DNA from: Methylobacterium trifolii
Lineage (GTDB): Bacteria > Pseudomonadota > Alphaproteobacteria > Rhizobiales > Beijerinckiaceae
DNA length: 32,124 bases
Reading direction: 5' to 3'
NCBI RefSeq assembly: GCF_022179685.1
Contig: NZ_BPRB01000124.1
Coordinates: forward strand, 1 to 32,124
Made by a program: the position numbers and the translations under genes. The notes under the pieces were generated by a model, which saw nothing but the letters and a program-made list of their open reading frames with translations, made no database searches and had not been told where the DNA came from. Numbering within the stretch: the first letter of the stretch is position 1; each line of letters starts with the position of its first letter. Positions 1 to 6,992 of this stretch are shown in pieces.

Positions 1-68
1 GGAACTCGCCCGCATCGGTGAGATCGGCGGCGCGGTGGCCGCGGTCGAGACCGATGCGGGCGAGTTCC
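1..68. repeat. Fold-back inverted repeat at the left edge of the window
   Basis: Bases 1-19 are the exact reverse complement of 50-68, separated by a 30-nt loop (20-49). Read on the plus strand, 2-49 encodes ELARIGEIGGAVAAVE, which is the expected continuation of MeaA. Read on the minus strand, 67-50 encodes the same ELARIG. The loop is therefore inverted relative to the gene. This looks like a snap-back template-switch or assembly chimera at a contig end rather than biology. Confidence 0.85.
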
Positions 69-1168
69 GCCCGGGTCTGCTCCTTGAGGGACTCGACCTT
101 GGCGTCGATCACCTTCGAGCCGTCGAAGATGTCGTCGTATTCGAGGAGATCGGTCTCGAAGGCGAGGATCTGCTGCATGCGCATCGACCATTGCTGGTCC
201 CAGGGCCGCGGCAGGCCGAGCGCCTCGTTCCAGGCCGGCAACTGCACGGCGCGCGCGCGGGCGCGCTTGGAGAGCGTCACGGCCAGCATCTCGATCAGGA
301 TGCGGTGGACGTTGTTCTCGGGCTGTTGCTCGGTGAGCCCGAGGGAGTTCACCTGGACGCCGTAGCGAAAGATGCGCTTCTTCGGGTCGGTGATGCCGTA
401 GCGCTCCTGGGCGATCTCGTCCCAGAGTTCGGAGAACGCCCGCATCTTGCAGATCTCGGTGACGAACCGCATCCCGGCGTTCACGAAGAACGAGATGCGG
501 CTGAACACGTCCGCGAAGCTCGACTCGTCGAAATCGGGATCGTCACGCACCGTGTCGAGCACGGCGATGGCGATGGCCAGCGCGTAGGACAGCTCCTGCA
601 CCGGCGTCGCGCCCGCCTCCTGCAGGTGGTAGGAGCAGACGTTCATCGGGTTCCACTTCGGCACCTCCTTGGTCGTGAACAGGATCACGTCCTTGGTCAG
701 CCGAAGGCTGGGTGCCGGCGGGAACACGTAGGTCCCGCGCGAGAGATACTCCTTGATGATGTCGTTCTGCGTGGTGCCCTGGAGGCCGGAGAACGGCGCG
801 CCCTGCTCCTCGGCCACCGCGAGGTAGAGGGACAGCAGCCACGGCGCTGTGGCGTTAATCGTCATCGAGGTGTTCATCTGGACGAGCGGGATGTCTTGGA
901 ACAGGGTCCGCATGTCGCCCAGATGCGCGATCGAGACCCCGACCTTGCCGACCTCGCCCCGCGACAACTCGTGGTCCGGGTCGTAGCCGGTCTGCGTCGG
1001 CAGGTCGAAGGCGACCGAGAGTCCGGTCTGTCCCTTGGCGAGGTTGCCCCGATAGAGGGCGTTCGACTCCGCGGCGTTGGAATGGCCCGCATAGGTGCGG
1101 ATGATCCAAGGCTTGTCGCGTTGCGGCTTGTCGCGCTCGACCTCGGCGACGCTCGCGCTGGCGCTCAT
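1..1168 (-). CDS. meaA: Ethylmalonyl-CoA mutase (MeaA/Ecm), partial, C-terminus missing
   Basis: Coenzyme B12-dependent mutase that converts ethylmalonyl-CoA to methylsuccinyl-CoA in the ethylmalonyl-CoA pathway. The minus-strand frame reads as the methylmalonyl-CoA mutase-like substrate domain, with segments such as TYAGHSNAAESNALYRGN, LPTQTGYDPDH, QGTTQNDIIKEY and RIFRYGVQVNSLGL, matching Methylobacterium MeaA as I recall it. About 373 of an expected 680-690 residues are good; the C-terminal cobalamin domain lies outside the window. I chose the start at 1168 (MSASASVAEV) because known MeaA proteins begin this way; in-frame ATGs at 1186 and 1189 are alternatives. No strong ribosome binding site is visible. 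The frame is intact down to position 50. From 49 to 1 the sequence is the sense strand of the same gene in inverted orientation, so the last 16 or so codons read on the minus strand are not native. Divergent from ccr. Confidence 0.9.
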   Translation of the reverse strand, partial: MSASASVAEVERDKPQRDKPWIIRTYAGHSNAAESNALYRGNLAKGQTGLSVAFDLPTQTGYDPDHELSRGEVGKVGVSIAHLGDMRTLFQDIPLVQMNTSMTINATAPWLLSLYLAVAEEQGAPFSGLQGTTQNDIIKEYLSRGTYVFPPAPSLRLTKDVILFTTKEVPKWNPMNVCSYHLQEAGATPVQELSYALAIAIAVLDTVRDDPDFDESSFADVFSRISFFVNAGMRFVTEICKMRAFSELWDEIAQERYGITDPKKRIFRYGVQVNSLGLTEQQPENNVHRILIEMLAVTLSKRARARAVQLPAWNEALGLPRPWDQQWSMRMQQILAFETDLLEYDDIFDGSKVIDAKVESLKEQTRAELARIGLDRGHRAADLTDAGEF

Positions 1169-1293
1169 CCCGTTCGGCTCCGTCATCATCGTCTGGTGCG
1201 GCGCAGATGCGCCCGTTGCGCGGCACCGTAGCGAAGCCGCCGTGGCGCGTCATCTGCAACGGGGCTTTCGGCACCCGTACCTCGTGGCAGGGC

Positions 1294-1314
1294 GGCCTCA
1301 AAATTCTTGAGGCC
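1294..1314. promoter_or_regulatory. Palindrome in the meaA-ccr divergent control region
   Basis: A perfect 8-bp inverted repeat, GGCCTCAA-N5-TTGAGGCC, sits midway in the 390-nt region between meaA and ccr. The half-site CTTGAGGC (1306-1313) recurs at 1406-1413, exactly 100 bp away. In M. extorquens a TetR-family activator, CcrR, is reported to bind a palindrome upstream of ccr; assigning this site to such a regulator is inference. It could also form an RNA hairpin. Confidence 0.4.
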
Positions 1315-1482
1315 GGGATCAAGGGGATTTGGCGTCGGCCGAGGAGCGCCCCGCCCCCGGCGCAGGGAAGCAGCCGAATAATTTTCAGGTGGCGGCGAAG
1401 AATATCTTGAGGCGCGCAGGCGAAGGCCGGGGCCGACGACGTTTCGGCCACGCCCCTCCGCCGTCTTGGCCTTTCGGACCAC

Positions 1483-1511
1483 TTGGAGGCGTCCCGCATC
1501 GTCGCTATAGG
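1483..1511 (+). promoter_or_regulatory. Candidate sigma70 promoter of ccr
   Basis: TTGGAG (1483-1488), a 17-nt spacer and TATAGG (1506-1511), each matching 4 of 6 consensus bases. The predicted start near 1518 would leave a leader of about 64 nt before the ccr ATG. Prediction by eye only. Confidence 0.4.
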
Positions 1512-1581
1512 CGATGGCCTGAAGCGCGGTTCTTCGAAGGCCGCGGTCGACTGTCAAGATAAAGACGTGAGGAGAGCGACG

Positions 1582-2874
1582 ATGGCGGCCAGCGCGGCGG
1601 TGAAACCGGGCACGACCGGAGAGGTCAAGGACCTCTACGAGATGGGCGAGATCCCGCCGCTGGGACACGTGCCCGCGAAGATGTACGCCTGGGCGATCCG
1701 GCGCGAGCGCCACGGGCCGCCGGAGGAGTCCCACCAGCTCGAAGTGCTGCCGGTCTGGAGCATCGGCGACGACGAGGTGCTCGTCTACGTCATGGCCGCC
1801 GGCGTGAACTACAACGGCGTCTGGGCGGGCCTCGGCGAGCCGATCTCGCCCTTCGACGTGCACAAGGCCGAGTACCACATCGCCGGCTCCGACGCGTCGG
1901 GCATCGTCTGGGCGGTCGGCGCCAAGGTGAAGCGCTGGAAGGTCGGCGACGAGGTCATCGTCCACTGCAATCAGGACGACGGCGACGACGAGGAGTGCAA
2001 CGGCGGCGACCCGATGTTCTCGTCCTCGCAGCGCATCTGGGGCTACGAGACCCCGGACGGCTCCTTCGCCCAGTACTGCCGGGTGCAGTCGCGCCAGCTC
2101 ATGGCGCGCCCCAAGCACCTGACCTGGGAGGAGGCCGCCTGCTACACGCTGACGCTCGCCACCGCCTACCGCATGTTGTTCGGCCACGCCCCCCATACCG
2201 TCCGGCCGGGCCAGAACGTGCTGATCTGGGGCGCCTCCGGGGGCCTCGGCGTGTTCGGCGTCCAGCTCTGCGCCGCGTCGGGCGCCAACGCCATCGCCGT
2301 GATCTCGGACGAGTCCAAGCGCGACTACGTCATGAGCCTGGGCGCCAAGGGCGTCATCAACCGCAAGGATTTCAACTGCTGGGGCCAGCTTCCCAAGGTG
2401 AACTCGCCCGAGTTCAACGCCTGGACCAAGGAAGCGCGCAAGTTCGGCAAGGCGATCTGGGACATCACCGGCAAGGGCATGGACGTGGACATCGTCTTCG
2501 AGCACCCCGGTGAGCAGACCTTCCCGGTCTCGGCGCTTGTGGTGAAGCGCGGCGGCATGGTGGTGTTCTGCGCCGGCACGACCGGCTTCAACATCACCTT
2601 CGACGCCCGCTACGTCTGGATGCGGCAGAAGCGTATCCAGGGCTCGCACTTCGCCCACCTCAAGCAGGCCTCGGCCGCCAACCAGTTCGTGCTCGACCGC
2701 CGGATCGACCCCTGCATGAGCGAGGTCTTCCCCTGGGAGAAGATCCCCCAGGCCCACACCAAGATGTGGAAGAACCAGCACCCGCCCGGCAACATGGCCT
2801 GCCTCGTCAATTCCCCGCGGGCCGGCCTGCGGACGGTGGAGGACGTGATCGAGGCCAGGCCCCTGAAGCGCTGA
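1582..2874 (+). CDS. ccr: Crotonyl-CoA carboxylase/reductase
   Basis: Catalyses NADPH-dependent reductive carboxylation of crotonyl-CoA to ethylmalonyl-CoA, the key step of the ethylmalonyl-CoA pathway that regenerates glyoxylate for the serine cycle. The protein is 430 aa, the usual family length. It has a zinc-independent MDR fold: an N-terminal GroES-like part with VMAAGVNYNGVWAGLGEPIS (about residues 70-89), the acidic insert NQDDGDDEECNGGD (130-143), a Rossmann nucleotide loop GASGGLGVFGVQ (217-228) and the conserved tail region KRIQGSHFAH (350-359). The start at MAASAAVK is set by GAGGAG 8 nt upstream and by known Ccr N-termini; an open frame continues upstream but looks non-coding. It is the next step upstream of the divergent meaA product (with an epimerase between), so the pair forms a functional unit. 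Confidence 0.97.
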   Translation: MAASAAVKPGTTGEVKDLYEMGEIPPLGHVPAKMYAWAIRRERHGPPEESHQLEVLPVWSIGDDEVLVYVMAAGVNYNGVWAGLGEPISPFDVHKAEYHIAGSDASGIVWAVGAKVKRWKVGDEVIVHCNQDDGDDEECNGGDPMFSSSQRIWGYETPDGSFAQYCRVQSRQLMARPKHLTWEEAACYTLTLATAYRMLFGHAPHTVRPGQNVLIWGASGGLGVFGVQLCAASGANAIAVISDESKRDYVMSLGAKGVINRKDFNCWGQLPKVNSPEFNAWTKEARKFGKAIWDITGKGMDVDIVFEHPGEQTFPVSALVVKRGGMVVFCAGTTGFNITFDARYVWMRQKRIQGSHFAHLKQASAANQFVLDRRIDPCMSEVFPWEKIPQAHTKMWKNQHPPGNMACLVNSPRAGLRTVEDVIEARPLKR

Positions 2875-2882
2875 GGCCCCGC

Positions 2883-2910
2883 GCGCCGGCCGGGCTTTCC
2901 CGGCCGGCGC
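2883..2910. terminator. Hairpin between ccr and the convergent small gene
   Basis: A perfect 12-bp stem (GCGCCGGCCGGG / CCCGGCCGGCGC) with a CTTT loop starts 9 nt after the ccr stop. It lies between convergent genes and could end transcription from both sides. There is no U-tract, so it may depend on Rho or act as an RNA-stabilising 3' end. Confidence 0.55.
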
Positions 2911-2934
2911 CGCACGCGACCGGACGCGCGGCGC

Positions 2935-3111
2935 TCAGCGCCCCTTGGTCTCGTTCGACGGCAGATGCCGGCCGTAGGCCTCCTGCTTGTCCGCCTTCTC
3001 CTTGATCAGGTCCGCGTAGGCCTGCCGCATCTCGGGCGAGACGCTGACGCTCTTGCCCTTGGTGGGCTTGCGCTTGGGCGCCTTCTTGAAGGTGTTGCTG
3101 GCGTCGGTCAT
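2935..3111 (-). CDS. Small basic protein, 58 aa, unknown function
   Basis: Unrecognised. The N-terminal half is lysine-rich (FKKAPKRKPTKGKS, about residues 8-21) and likely disordered. The second half is a predicted charged helix (SPEMRQAYADLIKEKADKQE, about 25-44). There are no cysteines, membrane segments or signal peptide, so it is probably cytoplasmic, possibly nucleic-acid or ribosome associated (inference from charge only). AGGACGGGG upstream is a weak ribosome binding site. It stands alone between ccr and the fae terminator, convergent with ccr. The codon choice is GC-rich like its neighbours, which supports a real gene. Confidence 0.6.
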   Translation of the reverse strand: MTDASNTFKKAPKRKPTKGKSVSVSPEMRQAYADLIKEKADKQEAYGRHLPSNETKGR

Positions 3112-3229
3112 GTCGGCCCCGTCCTCAATGGCGCCACCATAGGCACGGCCTGCGGCATCCGCGAGGCCGAACCGCGTCGATCCCTGCGGTCTCCGACGGA
3201 AATCGGTTCCGTCTCGTCGGCGGGCGAAA

Positions 3230-3265
3230 GCCAAAAAGAAAGCGGGGCGGCTTTCGCCGCCCCGC
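3230..3265 (-). terminator. Intrinsic terminator of fae
   Basis: On the minus strand a 9-bp GC stem (GCGGGGCGG / CCGCCCCGC) with a short GAAAG-type loop is followed directly by TTTCTTTTTGG, a good U-tract. It lies about 100 nt downstream of the fae stop. Confidence 0.75.
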
Positions 3266-3362
3266 CCGTTGATGCCTATCGGCCCAAGAAGATGGAGGCC
3301 AGTCGCTGGAGCAGGCCCCGCGGTGCGGGCGGAGGCTCGCTCTGCCCAGGACTGTCCCCGAT

Positions 3363-3875
3363 CTAAGCGTTCGCCGCGAAGGGGTGGCTCGCGGAGTTGC
3401 GCTGCTCGGTCACGGTCGCGGCGTTCGGCTCGCCGTTGACGGCGCGCTGGATCGACAGCTTGGTGGCCTCGTAGTTGTACTTCTGGATCTTGGCGTCGTC
3501 GGCCGCCTCCCAGTGGATGAACACGCCGACCAGGATGAACAGGTCGTCGGCCTCGTCCGCGGGGATGATCCCCTCGGCCACGGCATCCTGCACGGCCTTG
3601 GCGACGCCGTGCTGGGCGGGGCCGAACATCTGGACGGCCTGACGGGCGTCGTTGATGGTGACCTTGTTGAACATCAGCGTGTTGGGCTTGCACGGCAGGT
3701 TCGGCGCGATGACCGCGAGCAGGCTGGTGAAGCCGTGCTTGTTGTTCACGAGGCCGTTGCAGAAGGCCGTCTCGGCCGGCGAACCGCGCGGTCCGATGAT
3801 GAGATCGATGTGGGCGACCTCGTTGCCGTCGCCGACGAGGGCCTCGCCGACCTGAACCTTGGTGATCTTTGCCAT
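3363..3875 (-). CDS. fae: Formaldehyde-activating enzyme
   Basis: Condenses formaldehyde with dephospho-tetrahydromethanopterin to methylene-dH4MPT, the cytoplasmic entry to C1 oxidation. The product is 170 aa, the family length, and reads as a close match to M. extorquens Fae throughout: [60 protein letters not shown] and the end HPFAANA. A conserved His is at residue 22. The start is set by GGGAGAG upstream of ATG at 3875; an upstream ATG would add 8 unlike residues. It is last in the minus-strand C1 set, 221 nt from orf7, with its own likely promoter and a strong terminator, fitting very high independent expression. The stop is amber, followed in frame by 28 open codons. Confidence 0.98.
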   Translation of the reverse strand: MAKITKVQVGEALVGDGNEVAHIDLIIGPRGSPAETAFCNGLVNNKHGFTSLLAVIAPNLPCKPNTLMFNKVTINDARQAVQMFGPAQHGVAKAVQDAVAEGIIPADEADDLFILVGVFIHWEAADDAKIQKYNYEATKLSIQRAVNGEPNAATVTEQRNSASHPFAANA

Positions 3876-4002
3876 TCGGGGTCTCTCCCTGGATTCCAAA
3901 AAGAAGGGCTGCGGCCTGAGAGTGGGCGCGGCCCGGAAGCCATCCTTGTTCGCGACGCCCGGCCTGGAAAAGCCGAGCCGGTTAGCCCGGATAGCGGCGC
4001 GG

Positions 4003-4031
4003 ACCCTACAGTGGGCCCGGGTCTGTCACAA
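4003..4031 (-). promoter_or_regulatory. Candidate promoter of fae
   Basis: Minus strand TTGTGA (4031-4026), a 17-nt spacer and TAGGGT (4008-4003). This would give fae a leader of about 120 nt, separate from the genes upstream. Prediction by eye. Confidence 0.35.
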
Positions 4032-4096
4032 CCCTGCCCAAGGCCCTGAAATCGATAAATTAAAGTGTCACGGACCCTGTCCGGGAGGGGAACTTT

Positions 4097-4957
4097 TCAA
4101 GGGGTCGCGCGTCGCGTGCGGGCATCCGGATCGAGGTTTGCGCCGGCCGCCGCGAGCGCGTCCCAGAACAGGGTCGCGACCGTGAAGTCGGCGCTGGTGC
4201 CGGGGTTGATGTGCCGGTCCTTCAGGGAGCGGTCGAAGGCGAGCAGCTCCCGCGTCGGGCGTGTCGCGAGGTCGAGCCCGGCGACCACGGTCTCGGCTTC
4301 CCGCCGTACCGTCTCGGCCATGTCGCGCCCGTGCTTGCGCGCCACGTGGCTGTCGGGCACGCCGCGGAGATAGGCGAGGTGGACGGCCGTGGTGCACCAC
4401 ACCGCGTCGAGCCCGGCCGCCCGCGCGGCCTCCAGCGCCGGCAGGCCGATCGTGCGGATATCGGAGAGGTCGGTGACGTAGGCCCGGGCGATGCGGTCGC
4501 GGGGGGCGGCCTCGCGCATCGCCTCCAGCAGCGAATCGGGGGCGGCGCCGGCCACGTCGTGCCGCACGGAATCGCCGAGGCCGCCGGGGTTGGCGAGGCG
4601 GATGGCCGCGAAGATCCCGGCCGAATCGGCCTTGTCGAGCCGGGCCAGCACGTCGCCGGGTCCGGTGCCCCGCTCGGCCGCCACCGCCAGCGGCGCGCAG
4701 AGCAGCAGGATGCCGAGATTGGTGTTCTGGCCGACCGTCCGCATCGTGGCGGCGACGCCGCCGCGGACCCGCGCGCCGACGCCGGCCCCGGCCTGCGCCA
4801 GGGCAGGCGCCGAGGCGTCGGCGCTGGCGACGAAATCCGCCACCTCCATGCGGTGGCCGGGGGCGAAGGCGTGGACGTTGCCGGGCTTGAGCGCGTCGAG
4901 TTCGGCCAAGCACGCGGCCCGGTAGAGGGTGGCGACCAGGCCGGGGGCAAGGGCCAT
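4097..4957 (-). CDS. CitG/MdcB-like protein of the dH4MPT cluster (Orf7)
   Basis: A 286-aa member of the triphosphoribosyl-dephospho-CoA synthase family. It shows the family signature LDALKPGNVHAFAPGHRMEV (about residues 20-39), AGVGARVRGG, QNTNLGILLLCAPLA (about 76-90) and HINPGTSADFTVA near the end. Relatives (CitG, MdcB) transfer a triphosphoribosyl group to dephospho-CoA, but no citrate or malonate lyase genes are here. In Methylobacterium the gene at this place (orf7) was linked by mutagenesis to dH4MPT-dependent C1 transfer, so a role in making dH4MPT or methylofuran is likely; the exact reaction is not known to me. The start overlaps the orf5 stop (TGATG), implying translational coupling. 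Soluble, no signal peptide. Confidence 0.85.
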   Translation of the reverse strand: MALAPGLVATLYRAACLAELDALKPGNVHAFAPGHRMEVADFVASADASAPALAQAGAGVGARVRGGVAATMRTVGQNTNLGILLLCAPLAVAAERGTGPGDVLARLDKADSAGIFAAIRLANPGGLGDSVRHDVAGAAPDSLLEAMREAAPRDRIARAYVTDLSDIRTIGLPALEAARAAGLDAVWCTTAVHLAYLRGVPDSHVARKHGRDMAETVRREAETVVAGLDLATRPTRELLAFDRSLKDRHINPGTSADFTVATLFWDALAAAGANLDPDARTRRATP

Positions 4958-5865
4958 CAGGCCACCACGAGGCGTGGGCGGGTGGCGGCGCGCACCGCAT
5001 TGACGAAGCCCCGGGCGACCGCGCCCGCAATGTCGACCTCGCAGACCTGCTGCAGCCCGGACCAGGCCGGCATCGAATTCGCCTCCAGCACCAAGAAGCC
5101 CCCCTCCCCGTCCTCGACGAGGTCGATCCCCGTATAGTCGACGCCGATGGCCGCGGCCGCGGCCTCGGCGAGGTCGGCGGCGCGGGGCGGCATCGCCCAG
5201 GGCAGCGGCCGGCCGCCCCGGTGGACGTTGGTGATCCAGCCGTCCCCCTCGCGGATCATCCCGGCGATGGCCCGGCCCTCGCAGACGAAGACGCGATAGT
5301 CGCGCCAGAGCCCGTCGCGGCGCGGCACGTAGCGCTGGAGGTAGTAGACGCGGGAGACCGCTTCCTCGGGGGGCAGGTCGTCCGGCGTCTCGATCAGTTG
5401 CAGCCCCTCCCCTTGCGAGCCGAACAGGGGCTTGAGCACCAGGGGCCGGCCGGGCCCGGCCTCGCAGGCGACGACGTCGGCTGCGGCCTGCCGCTTCGAG
5501 ACCACCCAGGTCTGCGGCGTCGGCAGGCCGGCCCGGTCGATCATCAGGCTGGTGGCCGCCTTGTCCACGGATCGTTCGATGGCGACCGGGCTGTTCCAGA
5601 CGGTGACGCCGGAGGCGACCAGGGCGTGCAGCACGCCGAGCCGCATCGTGGTGGCCTCGAAGGTGCCGCCGGCGATGGTCCGCAGCAGCACCCCGTCCGG
5701 CAGGAAGTCCGAAAAACCCGGCACCCGCAGGGGCTCCGGCCCGCCGGTGACGATCACCACGTCGGCCAATGAGAACAGCACCGGCTCGACCCCGAGGCCG
5801 CGCAGGGCCGCCAGGAGCCGGCCCTTGTGCCAGTTGCCGTTATCGGCCGCGAGCCCGATGCGCAT
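4957..5865 (-). CDS. RimK-type ATP-grasp ligase of the dH4MPT cluster (Orf5)
   Basis: A 302-aa cytoplasmic ATP-grasp protein. Visible features are an N-terminal preATP-grasp part (MRIGLAADNGNWHKGRLLAA), the nucleotide loop VLKPLFGSQGEG (about residues 143-154, Lys145) and the metal-binding end TGIDLVEDGEG...LEANSMPAWSGL (Asp248, Glu261, Asn263). RimK relatives ligate glutamate to carboxylates. Orf5 is associated with dH4MPT biosynthesis in M. extorquens; ligation of glutamate to a pterin or to methylofuran is inference. The start at 5865 is chosen because the domain begins there. An AGGAG lies 14 nt upstream, a rather long spacing, and an in-frame ATG at 5898 is an alternative. The stop overlaps the orf7 start by one base. 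Confidence 0.87.
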   Translation of the reverse strand: MRIGLAADNGNWHKGRLLAALRGLGVEPVLFSLADVVIVTGGPEPLRVPGFSDFLPDGVLLRTIAGGTFEATTMRLGVLHALVASGVTVWNSPVAIERSVDKAATSLMIDRAGLPTPQTWVVSKRQAAADVVACEAGPGRPLVLKPLFGSQGEGLQLIETPDDLPPEEAVSRVYYLQRYVPRRDGLWRDYRVFVCEGRAIAGMIREGDGWITNVHRGGRPLPWAMPPRAADLAEAAAAAIGVDYTGIDLVEDGEGGFLVLEANSMPAWSGLQQVCEVDIAGAVARGFVNAVRAATRPRLVVA

Positions 5866-5896
5866 CGTCTTTTCGGTAACTCCTAGGGAAGGTCCC

Positions 5897-6001
5897 ATCC
5901 CCCTTGCGGGGAGGGGTCAGGGGTGGGGGTGGTCCAGGAGGCACCGACTCGCTCGATCGGGCACCACCCCCACCTCCAACTCCTCCCCGCAGGGGGGAGG
6001 A
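5897..6001. repeat. REP-like imperfect palindromic element between orf5 and mch
   Basis: The left arm 5897-5933 and right arm 5963-6001 are imperfect reverse complements, built from G-tracts around a TGCGGGGAGG core, with about 29 nt between them. It is typical of short extragenic palindromes in alphaproteobacteria. The right edge of this window (32070-32124) carries a similar motif. It lies inside an apparent operon, so it may attenuate transcription or stabilise mRNA. Confidence 0.65.
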
Positions 6002-6017
6002 GAGCGCGTCGCAGATC

Positions 6018-6992
6018 TCAGGCGAACGAGGCCTCGACGAGGTCCGGCATCAGCCGGCCGCCGCGGAAGGTGGTGCCGGTGCGGATGGAGGTGACGATGG
6101 CCTCGGCCGGGGAGAACAGGGCGCCGTCGATCTTGTAGAAGTCGCCGTTCACGCGGGAGAAAATCTCGGCGAAGGGGGCGCCGTGGTCGCTCGACGTGGT
6201 GGAGGGCAGCTGCTCGGCGAGCTGCCTGGCCTCGGCGTTGTCGGCATCCACGAAGAGCTGGACCCGGCCGCCGTAGATGATGGCGTCGTTGGTGCGGCCC
6301 ATCGCCTTGATGAAGTCCGGGTGCGGGGGCGACAGGGGCGCGGAGCCGATGCCGTCCACGATGGCGTGCAGGTCGAAGCCCACGGTGTGGGCCTTGTGCA
6401 GCGCCACCTCCAGCACGCGGGCGACCACCTGGGTCGAGCCGGCCAGACTCTGGGTCGGTGCGAAGATGAAGGTCAGGTCCTCCGGGCGCATGCCGGCGGC
6501 CTCCGCCACCTTGGCGACCACGTTGGCCGGCGGGCCGCCGGCGGCCTCCAGCACCAGGGCGGTCTTCGAGGCCGTGTCCCGGTAGCCGAGTTCCTTGTAG
6601 AGGTCCTCCACCACGGCCACCGCGCGGCCGGGGCCGGAGCCCAGCGCGAAGAAGCCGGACTCGCCGTCCTCGTCGGCGAGGCTCCAGCCGGCATACTGGC
6701 TGCCCAGGCAGGCGAGCACCGGGTCGGCCGCGTGCACGATCACCGAATAGGGCCAGGCGGCGACCGGCCCGCTCGGGCTGATCGTCACCGTGCCGAGGCC
6801 GCCCAGGCAGATCTCGGCGATGCGGCGGCCGGCCTCGATGGAGCCGCGGGCATTGGCGCCGGCATCGACCATGCGCGCGCCGCCGGCCTCCTGATGCACG
6901 GACAACCGCAGGGCGTCGGCGTCGGCGACGAGGCGCTCGACCAGGGGGGCGGAGAGCGCATTGACGCTCGGGAACGGGGAACTCGTGCTCAT
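6018..6992 (-). CDS. mch: Methenyl-dH4MPT cyclohydrolase
   Basis: Hydrolyses methenyl-dH4MPT to formyl-dH4MPT in the cytoplasm, between MtdB and the Fhc complex. The product is 324 aa, as usual for bacterial Mch. Recognisable conserved stretches include [71 protein letters not shown] and [14 protein letters not shown]. The start is supported by GGAGGAAA about 10 nt upstream. The ATG overlaps the orfY stop (ATGA), so the two are translationally coupled. A 120-nt gap holding a REP-like element separates mch from orf5 downstream. A longer open frame upstream of the start is the orfY region in another frame. Confidence 0.97.
   Translation of the reverse strand: MSTSSPFPSVNALSAPLVERLVADADALRLSVHQEAGGARMVDAGANARGSIEAGRRIAEICLGGLGTVTISPSGPVAAWPYSVIVHAADPVLACLGSQYAGWSLADEDGESGFFALGSGPGRAVAVVEDLYKELGYRDTASKTALVLEAAGGPPANVVAKVAEAAGMRPEDLTFIFAPTQSLAGSTQVVARVLEVALHKAHTVGFDLHAIVDGIGSAPLSPPHPDFIKAMGRTNDAIIYGGRVQLFVDADNAEARQLAEQLPSTTSSDHGAPFAEIFSRVNGDFYKIDGALFSPAEAIVTSIRTGTTFRGGRLMPDLVEASFA

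Noticed and set aside
20..49. A true invertible (phase-variable) 30-bp DNA switch in meaA
   Set aside because: The invertible part would be too short for known recombinases, no recombinase gene is nearby, and the repeat begins at base 1 of the window. An end-of-contig chimera is simpler.
35..1231. Open frame on the plus strand across meaA
   Set aside because: It is the complement of meaA and gains its length from the GC bias; the minus strand gives a clean mutase.
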